Assembly (NCBI GenBank): GCA_023382535.1
Contig: JAHDWA010000056.1
Span: 1 to 64,000 of the forward strand
Reading direction: 5' to 3'
Length of the DNA: 64,000 nucleotides
Source of the DNA: Anaerolineae bacterium
GTDB lineage: Bacteria > Chloroflexota > Anaerolineae > 4572-78 > J111
Part shown: piece after piece, positions 26,933 to 34,168 of the stretch
How the letters are laid out: the number at the start of each line of letters is the position of its first letter
How positions within the stretch are numbered: the first letter of the stretch is position 1
Program-made: the position numbers and the translations under genes
The notes under the pieces: model-generated
Database searches by the model: none
What the model was told of the DNA's origin: nothing
What the model saw: only the letters and a program-made list of their open reading frames with translations

Positions 26933-27445
26933 CTACGAAACAATCTTCTCCTTCCACACTTCGGCGTTGCCATTGGGCTGGCCCAGGGTCTCATACAGCC
27001 CCAGCGAAAACAGGGTCGAGGCCAGGATAAACAACTGCGCGCCGGGCGAGATCTCGGCCTCGCCGGCGTACTCTAACCTGATCGGGCGCAGCCCGGCTTC
27101 CACGCCGGCAATTTCCCAGGTGGGCCGGTCTACCACTGGGTCGCTATAACGACGCAGGCTATCCAAGTAAACGGTCCGGTAAGGGCCGATGAGATTTTTA
27201 GCCAGGTAAGCGTTCCAGTGGGCCGGATTATCGGCTATCGCTTTGACCAACTGCCGGGTAGCCGAGCCGCACACCTTGGCGCACTTCTGGGCTACCGCCA
27301 TCGTCTGGCGAAAATCACCCTGGCTGGTTGAGTAGCGAGTAGAGGGCCTACTTTTAAACCGAACAAAGCCCCGCTGGTCAAAAACTATTTCGCCCAATGC
27401 CCCCGACATTTTGATATTAAAAAAAGACCCCGACATCTTAGCCAT
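26933..27445 (-). CDS. Hypothetical protein with virion-protein-like N-terminus
   Basis: 170 residues, no signal peptide or TM helix. The start (MAKMSGSFFNIKMSGALGEI, then VFDQRGFVRFKSRPSTRYS) has the layout of small phage or virion-morphogenesis-like proteins that begin with a Gly-rich 'no-oligomer' loop and an R-x-x-P element, but the match is by eye only. GC-rich codon use matches the flanks, so it lies outside the AT-rich island. A GAGGAGT site precedes the ATG. No neighbour suggests a role. Confidence 0.55.
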   Translation of the reverse strand: MAKMSGSFFNIKMSGALGEIVFDQRGFVRFKSRPSTRYSTSQGDFRQTMAVAQKCAKVCGSATRQLVKAIADNPAHWNAYLAKNLIGPYRTVYLDSLRRYSDPVVDRPTWEIAGVEAGLRPIRLEYAGEAEISPGAQLFILASTLFSLGLYETLGQPNGNAEVWKEKIVS

Positions 27446-27815
27446 AATTGGTTATTACTCCTCAACAAAGAAGTTTACTATTGCTAAGCTGATCCACTTT
27501 TAATCTTAATATACCTCAGAAATATTAAGAATTCACCCCCAATTATGAGGGGTTTTTCCTACCCTATGTGATTGTGTCAGCCAATTAGCTAACCCAACTA
27601 TTGTGCAGCCGTTGAGGAGTAAGCCATTCGGGTAAGACACGTTGAGCAAAAATAAGCCGGCTTGTACCCCTTTGGACTATAAAAAGATTACTCCTTTAGT
27701 TTTTAATAATCACCCAAATGAGTATGGGGTTTAGCTCCATAACTCTTTACAATGAAGTAGAGCGGTTAAAGTGGAAAACCGCGACGTTATTGAAGTTGCT
27801 AAAGGAGAATTAGCT
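27446..27815. other. Intergenic region with hairpins
   Basis: No gene. TCTTAATAT (27504-27512) pairs with ATATTAAGA (27522-27530), and CCCC-CAATTATGA-GGGG followed by five Ts (about 27535-27557) resembles a plus-strand terminator without an obvious upstream gene. A weak TACAAT (27748-27753) may be the -10 for the next gene. Confidence 0.4.
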
Positions 27816-28286
27816 ATGAACAAACCATATCTTTTGTCTCTCTGGTCTAAAAGCCTGCTCGTAGCGCTCCTGGCCTTGGCCGGGTTGGGCTGCGGCCTGT
27901 TCAACAGCGCTGTAAGCCAGCGCCAGGATCAAAATGAGGCGATTAGCGGAGGGACGCAGTTAGGGCCGGTGACAATGGCCGAAGGTATCGGCAGTGGGAA
28001 TACGCCCTTAGGGCCAACCGACAGCTTTAGCTCTTCCCAGGATGTCATTTATGCCGTTGTGGAAGCCGACCATATTGAGGCAGGCACCAGCATGTTTGCC
28101 CGCTGGTCGCGAGATGGCCAGCCCTTTGAGGACAGCGCCGAAATTGTAGCAGACCGGGATTACGACAACACCTACGTCGAGTTTCACCTGGAGAATTTGC
28201 GCGACCGGATGGACGAGGGCGATTACAGCGTCCAGATTTTTGTGAACGGCAATCCGGTTCAGGAAGCAAGCTTTACGGTAGAGTAA
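27816..28286 (+). CDS. Secreted or lipoprotein-like hypothetical protein
   Basis: The ATG at 27816 is preferred over an upstream start at 27771 because AAGGAG lies at the right distance. The 156-residue product has a signal peptide (KSLLVALLALAGLGC) with a possible but imperfect lipobox ending in Cys, a Gly/Ser/Gln-rich linker and a C-terminal Ig/FN3-like beta domain (VIYAVVEADHIEAGTSMFARW ... DYSVQIFVNGNPVQEASFTVE, given as ends). Similar domains appear in envelope stress proteins. First of three same-strand envelope genes. Confidence 0.6.
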   Translation: MNKPYLLSLWSKSLLVALLALAGLGCGLFNSAVSQRQDQNEAISGGTQLGPVTMAEGIGSGNTPLGPTDSFSSSQDVIYAVVEADHIEAGTSMFARWSRDGQPFEDSAEIVADRDYDNTYVEFHLENLRDRMDEGDYSVQIFVNGNPVQEASFTVE

Positions 28287-28287
28287 A

Positions 28288-28370
28288 GACAGTTATCAGT
28301 GAGACAGTTATCGGTATATCAGTGAAGAAATTATTTTCTGATTACTGGCTACTGATGACTGACTCCTATT
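28288..28370. repeat. Short-word tandem repeat tract (CAGTTATCAGTG type)
   Basis: Words such as GACAGTTATC, ATCAGTGA, CTGATTACTG and CTGATGACTGACT recur in direct and inverted form across the gap, like the heptamer STRR repeats of cyanobacteria. Confidence 0.55.
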
Positions 28371-28387
28371 TTTGAAGGAGAATAACG

Positions 28388-28699
28388 ATGGATTCGACAA
28401 CATTATTGATGATTATTGGTTTTATTATCCTGCTGGCGGTGATGTATTTCTTCAATCGGAATCGGGCAGCACGACCCGGTACGTATGACGATGAGAATTA
28501 TCGCAGCGGCGGTAGTATTGGCGGGGGCCAGCGCACTTATGACGACCCCGATTATCGCAGCAGCGGCAGCATCGGCGGTAGTGGCAGCGGCAGCGCCCGC
28601 GGCACTGGGGTGAGCAGCGGTGGCAGCAGCAGGAGTAGTGGCGGCAGCCGGGCCTATGATGACAAAGATTATAAGAGCGGTGGCAGCATCGGCGGGTAA
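28388..28699 (+). CDS. Small TM protein with three YDD-SGGSIGG repeats
   Basis: 103 residues: one N-terminal TM helix (LLMIIGFIILLAVMYFF) and a Gly/Ser-rich, probably disordered tail with three near-identical units YDDENYRSGGSIGG, YDDPDYRSSGSIGG and YDDKDYKSGGSIGG, separated by Gly/Ser linker. No family is recognised. GAAGGAG ribosome site. It sits between a secreted protein and an HdeD-like protein with short gaps, so it probably belongs to an envelope or stress operon. The repeats could be a binding or assembly motif. Confidence 0.65.
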   Translation: MDSTTLLMIIGFIILLAVMYFFNRNRAARPGTYDDENYRSGGSIGGGQRTYDDPDYRSSGSIGGSGSGSARGTGVSSGGSSRSSGGSRAYDDKDYKSGGSIGG

Positions 28700-28722
28700 A
28701 CGCCGGAAAAGGAGATTTGACT

Positions 28723-29289
28723 ATGATCCAAGCAGTAGCGCGTAACTGGTGGACTCTGGCCCTGCGCGGACTGGCAGCAGTTCTCTTTGGGCTGGCGACT
28801 TTTGTCTGGCCTGATATCACTCTGTTTGTGCTGGTCTTGATGTTTGGGGCTTATGCTTTTGTAGATGGCATCTTTGCCCTGGTGGCCGCATTCAGTGATC
28901 GAGCCGGGAAACAACGCTGGTGGGTGCTGCTACTGGAGGGTTTGGCCGGGATTGCTGCCGGCATTCTAACCTTCATTTGGCCGGGAATGACTGCCTTTGT
29001 GCTGCTCTACCTGATCGCTGCCTGGGCGATTGTCACTGGCGTTTTCGAAGTGATGGCCGCGATTCGCCTGCGCCGGGAGATTGAGGGTGAATGGCTCCTG
29101 GCTTTAGGCGGGATTGCCTCGATCATCTTTGGTATCTTAATGGTTATCTGGCCGGGCGCTGGCGCTCTGGCTGTCGTCTGGCTGATCGGCAGTTATGCCT
29201 TTGTTTTTGGATTGTTGATGATCTTCCTGGCTTTTCGCCTGCGGAGTTGGAGCAAGCACCGCGAGGATTACCTGCCAAGTACGAGTTGA
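28723..29289 (+). CDS. HdeD family (DUF308) membrane protein
   Basis: 188 residues with six TM helices arranged as three hairpin repeats, each ending in a FxWP element (TFVWPDIT, TFIWPGMT, MVIWPGAG), the hallmark of HdeD/DUF308 proteins. In E. coli HdeD is tied to acid resistance at high cell density, but the mechanism is unknown. ATG at 28723 has GGAG 10 bases upstream; an upstream TTG at 28717 is less likely. A strong terminator follows. Confidence 0.85.
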   Translation: MIQAVARNWWTLALRGLAAVLFGLATFVWPDITLFVLVLMFGAYAFVDGIFALVAAFSDRAGKQRWWVLLLEGLAGIAAGILTFIWPGMTAFVLLYLIAAWAIVTGVFEVMAAIRLRREIEGEWLLALGGIASIIFGILMVIWPGAGALAVVWLIGSYAFVFGLLMIFLAFRLRSWSKHREDYLPSTS

Positions 29290-29305
29290 AGTCTCGTCAA
29301 TAATG

Positions 29306-29338
29306 CCCCTCTCCCCAAACCAGGGAGAGGGGTTTTTT
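29306..29338 (+). terminator. Rho-independent terminator after the HdeD gene
   Basis: CCCCTCTCCC (29306-29315), 7-base loop, GGGAGAGGGG (29323-29332), then six Ts. Confidence 0.9.
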
Positions 29339-29355
29339 AATTTACGGATAGACAG

Positions 29356-29760
29356 TTAGATTGTCATAAGGGGTGAGGGGCGAAAGTTATAGCTAATGGC
29401 CTGGAACAGATCGGCAATATCTTCAACTTTCCACCTAAACACCCGGTACTCAATCGTCGCCCGTTGCTGGACGGCCTGATAGATCGCCATCTGATTGTTG
29501 TGCAGACTTAAGCAGATAACTTTGACCTTCGGATAGGCGTGGAAAATATGCTTCAGGCTGGTCAGGGGGTCGCCTGGCATGTTGGTGCTGTCTAAGATTA
29601 CCACGTCAGGATGGAGTGACTTAACCTGCTCAATGGCCTGGTCCGGACTCTCCGTTGCCCCGACGATCTCGATCTTTTCCTGTTCAGTCAGTAAGTTCTT
29701 GAGACCGCGTTGAAACATTAAGTAATTTGAAATAATGAATGTGCTTTTTTTAGGTCCCAT
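29356..29760 (-). CDS. Stand-alone atypical receiver-domain protein
   Basis: 134 residues with the fold pattern of a NarL-type receiver: MFQRGLKNLL, VVILDSTNM with Asp57 at the phospho-acceptor position, and FHAYPKVKVICLS. The N-terminal acidic pair that binds Mg2+ is replaced (FIISNYL), and the conserved Lys of beta-5 is not evident, so normal phosphorylation is doubtful. No HTH output domain. It may be a pseudo-receiver that works by protein contact. Encoded alone, next to ftsH on the same strand. Confidence 0.65.
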   Translation of the reverse strand: MGPKKSTFIISNYLMFQRGLKNLLTEQEKIEIVGATESPDQAIEQVKSLHPDVVILDSTNMPGDPLTSLKHIFHAYPKVKVICLSLHNNQMAIYQAVQQRATIEYRVFRWKVEDIADLFQAISYNFRPSPLMTI

Positions 29761-29938
29761 GGCACGCTCCTATTAACTTGGAAGTGGCGGGCGACCCGAT
29801 GGTAGAAGGCCGTTTCCCTGGGGACTTTTCCAAATTTTAGGTGATTCTGCGGGACAAGCTGCTAACTCGCCAGCGGTATATCACTAAAAATTGGGGCGTC
29901 CCCTTTCCGTTATTTGGATTGATTGATAAAAGTGTGGC

Positions 29939-31834
29939 CTAAGCCATAAGTGCTTCAAAAGCGGGCCGCTCGATAGTTTCATGCTCTAAGAGCGAGGCCG
30001 CTAACTTTTCCAGATGATGGCGGTGAGCCAGGATAATCTCCCTGGCGCGCTGGTAAGCTGCATCCAAAATTTGTCCCATTTCCTGGTCAATTGCCTGAGC
30101 AATTTCTTCGCTGTAGTTCCTCATTTCACCCAGGCTGCCCAGGTAGGGGTTGCCCTGTTCCTCGCCAAAGGTGCGCAGGCCAAGCTTTTGGCTAAATCCA
30201 TAGCGAGTTACCATCGCTCGCGCTACTTTGGTCGCCCGTTCCAGATCATTGGCCGCGCCCGTGGTGATACGCTCAAAGATAATTTCTTCAGCCGCCCGGC
30301 CTCCCAACAGGCCGACCAGTTCATCCTCAAAGGCTTCCCGTGTCCGCAAATACTTATCCCCTTCGGGCAGAGGCATTACATAACCCAGGGCCATCCCTCG
30401 CGAGACAATGCTAACTTTATGGACCGGGTCGGTGTAGGTCAGGTTGTGCATGACCACCGCATGGCCGGCTTCATGGTAGGCCACCACCTGCCGTTCTTGC
30501 TCGCTCAGGATTTTGCTCTGCCGCTCCGGCCCGGCGACAATCCGTTCCATCGCATCCTGAAACTCGGCCCGGCCAATTACCGTGAGATTACGCCGCGCGG
30601 CCAGAATTGCCGCTTCATTCACCAGGTTTTCCAAATCGGCCCCGACAAAGCCGGGAGTCATTTTAGCCAGGTCTGTCAGGGAAATATTGATTGCCAGGGG
30701 TTTGCCCCGGGTATGTACGTTCAATATGGCTTCGCGTTCGTAGACATCCGGGCGCTCAAGGAAGACCTTCCGGTCAAAGCGACCGGGCCGCAGCAGGGCC
30801 GGGTCCAGGATATCCGGGCGGTTGGTTGAGGCCATGACGATGACATTGGTATCCGTGCCAAAACCGTCCATCTCGACCAGGAGTTGGTTGAGGGTTTGTT
30901 CGCGCTCGTCGTTGCCGCTGCCCATGCTGGCCCCCCGCTGCCGGCCAACGGCGTCAATCTCGTCTACAAAGATCACCGCCGGGGCCTGCTCCCTGGCTTT
31001 CTTGAACAAATCCCGAACGCGGGCCGCGCCCACCCCGACAAACATCTCGACGAACTCGGAGCCGGAGATGCTGAAAAAGGGCACGCCGGCCTCGCCGGCC
31101 ACGGCTTTGGCCAAAAGAGTTTTGCCCGTGCCTGGTGGTCCGGCCATTAAGACGCCTTTGGGCACCCGTGCCCCAAGTTTAACAAACTTGCTTGGCTCCT
31201 TGAGAAACTCAATAATCTCCTGGAGTTCAATTTTAACCTGCTCGGCCCCCGCCACATCACGGAAAGTTACCTGAGAAATATTGGCCTTCTGTTCTTTATC
31301 GCCCACCTTCCCGGTAACGCGGGGACTGCTTTTGCCCAGGCTGCTGAAATTGGAATTGGCATGACTCCCCGACGTCTGCCGCGAATTCCTGAAAATCACG
31401 TAGCCCAATAACAGGGGCAGGCCCAGGTATAATAAGATAGAGCCAAAGTTTACCTGTACCGGAGGCTCCTGAACCACAACGGGCAGGCTTTTCAAGGTAT
31501 CCTCTGGCACGCCGAGAAGTTGCAAGGTTTGGACAGTGCTCACCCCCTGTTCTTTGCGCGCAGTCAACGAGGTATTATCCGGCTTGACCGCAGTTAAAAG
31601 ATCGCCCTGTACCGTCAAGGATTTTACCTGGCCGGCTCGAATTGCCTGGGCAATTTGTTGGATCGAGGAGACCTGACTCGTCGCCCGAGCAGGAGGGGGC
31701 GTCTCTTGCTCCTCACCTCGCTGGTATAAGTACAGGAAGCCGCCGAAATTAAGCAACAGCAGGGCAACGATAATCCATGGCGTTAACGAGGGTATCCGCC
31801 GCTTTTTGGAATCGGATTGATTTTCAGAATTCAT
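29939..31834 (-). CDS. ftsH: ATP-dependent zinc metalloprotease FtsH
   Basis: 631 residues, full-length. Two N-terminal TM helices (about 18-37 and 131-149) flank a small external domain. AAA module: Walker A GPPGTGKT (232-239), Walker [12 protein letters not shown], second region of homology [20 protein letters not shown]. Protease: HEAGH (454-458) with a downstream acidic zinc ligand. It degrades membrane and short-lived cytosolic proteins as a hexamer. The Ser/Asn-rich linker after TM2 is longer than in E. coli. GAAGGTGG lies upstream of the ATG. Confidence 0.96.
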   Translation of the reverse strand: MNSENQSDSKKRRIPSLTPWIIVALLLLNFGGFLYLYQRGEEQETPPPARATSQVSSIQQIAQAIRAGQVKSLTVQGDLLTAVKPDNTSLTARKEQGVSTVQTLQLLGVPEDTLKSLPVVVQEPPVQVNFGSILLYLGLPLLLGYVIFRNSRQTSGSHANSNFSSLGKSSPRVTGKVGDKEQKANISQVTFRDVAGAEQVKIELQEIIEFLKEPSKFVKLGARVPKGVLMAGPPGTGKTLLAKAVAGEAGVPFFSISGSEFVEMFVGVGAARVRDLFKKAREQAPAVIFVDEIDAVGRQRGASMGSGNDEREQTLNQLLVEMDGFGTDTNVIVMASTNRPDILDPALLRPGRFDRKVFLERPDVYEREAILNVHTRGKPLAINISLTDLAKMTPGFVGADLENLVNEAAILAARRNLTVIGRAEFQDAMERIVAGPERQSKILSEQERQVVAYHEAGHAVVMHNLTYTDPVHKVSIVSRGMALGYVMPLPEGDKYLRTREAFEDELVGLLGGRAAEEIIFERITTGAANDLERATKVARAMVTRYGFSQKLGLRTFGEEQGNPYLGSLGEMRNYSEEIAQAIDQEMGQILDAAYQRAREIILAHRHHLEKLAASLLEHETIERPAFEALMA

Positions 31835-32047
31835 TTGCTACCACCTTCCACTATCAGTTACTACTTAAGTTATAATGAGTTGACTTCCTTGCCTATACTG
31901 GCATGGGCGATTGTGGTTCTATGAAAGGATGATTTTTTGGAGGACCGCTGGGGTTGTTTTAGACTATCGTAGCTAGCCCTATTTGAGCAGCACTGACGAA
32001 TAAAAAAATAACCCGATAGGGGGATAGCTGGAGGGGGATAAAGTAAT
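31835..32047. other. Intergenic gap upstream of ftsH
   Basis: No gene seen. Reading the minus strand, CATTATAAC about 40 bp before the ftsH ATG may supply its -10 element. Confidence 0.3.
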
Positions 32048-32980
32048 TTAGGAGGACAATTCTGCTTCGAAGGGATTACTGTTTTGCCAGCCGATCAGGC
32101 CGGTGCGGCGGTAATGTTCCAGGCGGCGAATGGTAATCTCGCAGTAAAGAGGATCATTGTCCAGGGTATAACAGCGGCGGTTGAGCCGTTCCGCCGCCAG
32201 CAAGGTCGAGCCGGAGTGGGCAAAAAAGTCAACCACTCCCTCGCCTTCCACCGAACTGGCCTGGATAATGCGCTCGCAGCTTTGGAGCGGTTTTTGGGCG
32301 TAGCAGCCGTTGATATTCTCCTGCATGCGGTAAAAGACCTGCTGGATATCTACCCAGACATTTCCGGCGCGCAGGGTAGCCGCTTTGCTGCGTTCCAGGT
32401 TTTCGCTCCGCCTGCCGTTGACTTCTTTGTAATAGCCTCGCAGAATTTTAGGGATGCGGGTATATTCAGCGGCGACATTGAAGACAGGCCGGCCCTTGAT
32501 ATAGTATAGCAGCTCCTGCCGGACGGCCATCCAATTTTTAGCGGTGCCGTAACCGCGCTGGTTGCGCATGGTAATGAAACTGCGCGGCTGGAACTCCGTT
32601 TGGCGCATCATCAGCATGAAATCGGGCAGGGGTTGAAAGCCGTTTTTTTGGTCAGCGCCCAGCCAGATGTAGAGGGAACTATCAGGGGCCAGAACGGCGG
32701 CGGTGGTCTCGACCCACTGCCGGCACCAGGCAATATACGCCTCCAGCTCGCGCTGTTCAAAGGCAACCAGGTTGTAAGGCGGGTCCTGGATTGCCAGGGT
32801 CGCGGTCGCTCCATCCATCAGCCGCCGGACATCGGCGGGGTTAGCCGCGTCGAGGCAGCCGACGCTGTGCCGGCCTAACGGGTCTGCCCAAATTTCGCCC
32901 GGAGCCAGGCGGCAGTACTGCAGCAGATTGGCGCGTACTTCTGGATGTTGATCGAGCCGGGGCAGCGGCAGCTTTTTCAT
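32048..32980 (-). CDS. Orphan DNA methyltransferase (amino-MTase, beta-type order)
   Basis: 310 residues. Catalytic motif IV DPPY at 66-69 precedes the SAM-binding motif I FAHSGST (253-259) with CYTLDND after it, the motif order of beta-class N6-adenine or N4-cytosine methyltransferases. The insert between them (about 130-230) is likely the target-recognition region. No restriction enzyme is adjacent, so it is an orphan or regulatory MTase. The recognition site cannot be told from sequence. Confidence 0.85.
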   Translation of the reverse strand: MKKLPLPRLDQHPEVRANLLQYCRLAPGEIWADPLGRHSVGCLDAANPADVRRLMDGATATLAIQDPPYNLVAFEQRELEAYIAWCRQWVETTAAVLAPDSSLYIWLGADQKNGFQPLPDFMLMMRQTEFQPRSFITMRNQRGYGTAKNWMAVRQELLYYIKGRPVFNVAAEYTRIPKILRGYYKEVNGRRSENLERSKAATLRAGNVWVDIQQVFYRMQENINGCYAQKPLQSCERIIQASSVEGEGVVDFFAHSGSTLLAAERLNRRCYTLDNDPLYCEITIRRLEHYRRTGLIGWQNSNPFEAELSS

Positions 32981-33141
32981 CGTTTTCTGACGAACTGTTT
33001 ATCTTCAGTTAGTTTCTTCTTGGCCTTAGCCTCAGCCTTAGCCTTCCCCTTATATTAGTAGTCTCAACCAAATCGTCAAGTTGGTTAAGAATTTTGGAAT
33101 TGCCAACAGAAACAACTTCAGTGTCTCTCCAGTAATTATGT

Positions 33142-33147
33142 TATAAT
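33142..33147 (+). promoter_or_regulatory. Extended -10 promoter of the SDR gene
   Basis: TGT immediately before TATAAT (33142-33147), 51 bp upstream of the start; the -35 is weak. Like the gyrB promoter, it has the TGn extension. Confidence 0.5.
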
Positions 33148-33197
33148 GGCCCAATCTGTGATAACCTGTACTGAGTGAATAGAGAAAAGGAAAAGTT

Positions 33198-33923
33198 ATG
33201 TCTAACCCTCTTACAGACAAAATCGCCCTCGTTACCGGCGCGGGTCGAGGCATTGGCCGGGCCGTCAGCCTGGCCCTGGGAACAGCCGGAGCGCATGTGG
33301 TTGTGGCAGCGCGAACGCAGGCGGAGCTCGAAGCTGTCAAGCAAGAGATTGAGCAGGCCGGCGGGACCGCCTCCGCCTGGCCGGTTGACCTGAGCAGCGA
33401 AGAGGAGATCGCCGCCCTGTTTAACTTTATCCGCCAAAGATTTGGCCGCCTGGATGTGCTGGTCAACAATGCCGGTATCGGCCTGTTTGGTCCGCTGGCC
33501 GAGTTTGCCAGCGCCGATTTGGACCGGCTCTACACCATCAACGTGCGCGGCACGTTTTTGTGCTGCCAGCAGGCGCTGAAGTTGATGATTCCCCAGGCTG
33601 GCGGTTACATTATCAATATTTCCAGCGTGGTCGGCTTCAAAGGATATGCCCGGCAGGGTGGCTACACCATCACCAAGCATGCGCTGATGGGATTGACCAA
33701 GACCCTGGCCCTGGAAGCCCAGCCGCACGGTATCCGGGTCAGCGTCATTTCTCCGGGCGGGGTAGATACCTCCATGATCGGCGAGGCCCGCCCCGATTTG
33801 GACCGCTCGGGACTGCTCCAGCCGGAAGACATTGCCCGGACAGTCCTGTTCCTGCTCTCGCTCTCCGAGCAGGCGGCCATTGACGAGATTTACATCCGGC
33901 GGCGGGGAAGCACGCCGTTTTGA
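33198..33923 (+). CDS. Short-chain dehydrogenase/reductase
   Basis: 241 residues with the SDR Rossmann motif TGAGRGIG near residue 14, NNAGIG, catalytic Ser in NISSVVG and YTITK (YxxxK). PG motif SPGGVDT follows. Classical SDRs of this size include 3-oxoacyl-ACP reductases (FabG-like), but substrate cannot be assigned. Monocistronic, with an AAAGGAAAAG-type site and an extended -10 promoter. Confidence 0.88.
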   Translation: MSNPLTDKIALVTGAGRGIGRAVSLALGTAGAHVVVAARTQAELEAVKQEIEQAGGTASAWPVDLSSEEEIAALFNFIRQRFGRLDVLVNNAGIGLFGPLAEFASADLDRLYTINVRGTFLCCQQALKLMIPQAGGYIINISSVVGFKGYARQGGYTITKHALMGLTKTLALEAQPHGIRVSVISPGGVDTSMIGEARPDLDRSGLLQPEDIARTVLFLLSLSEQAAIDEIYIRRRGSTPF

Positions 33924-34168
33924 TGAGGGGAAGCGGCGAAGCAGCGAGGAAGGGTCCACAGACACTTGCGCCTGCACGGAGCCGAAGGCCCCCGATGGGC
34001 AAGTGCAGGTGTAGATACGGATGGGCGCAGATAGTCTTTAGGTCATTCTGAGGCCGCAGGCCGAAGAATCTCTATAGCCTGAATGAGCAGCAACTTCCCC
34101 CATATTCACTTTGGTGCTAAACTGGAAGGGCGACGGCTAGTATTTTCAACAGGTTGCAGAGAAACGCG
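33924..34168. other. Intergenic gap with dispersed repeat words
   Basis: GAGCCGAAGGCCCC (about 33976-33990) recurs inverted at 55224-55238. TCATTCTGAGGCCGCAGGCC followed by GAAGAATCT (34043-34071) is a dispersed bacterial repeat type with a GGCC-GCA-GGCC hairpin. No gene seen. Confidence 0.5.

Noticed and set aside
30014..30829. 271-codon plus-strand frame across ftsH
   Set aside because: Antisense of the highly conserved AAA and protease domains.
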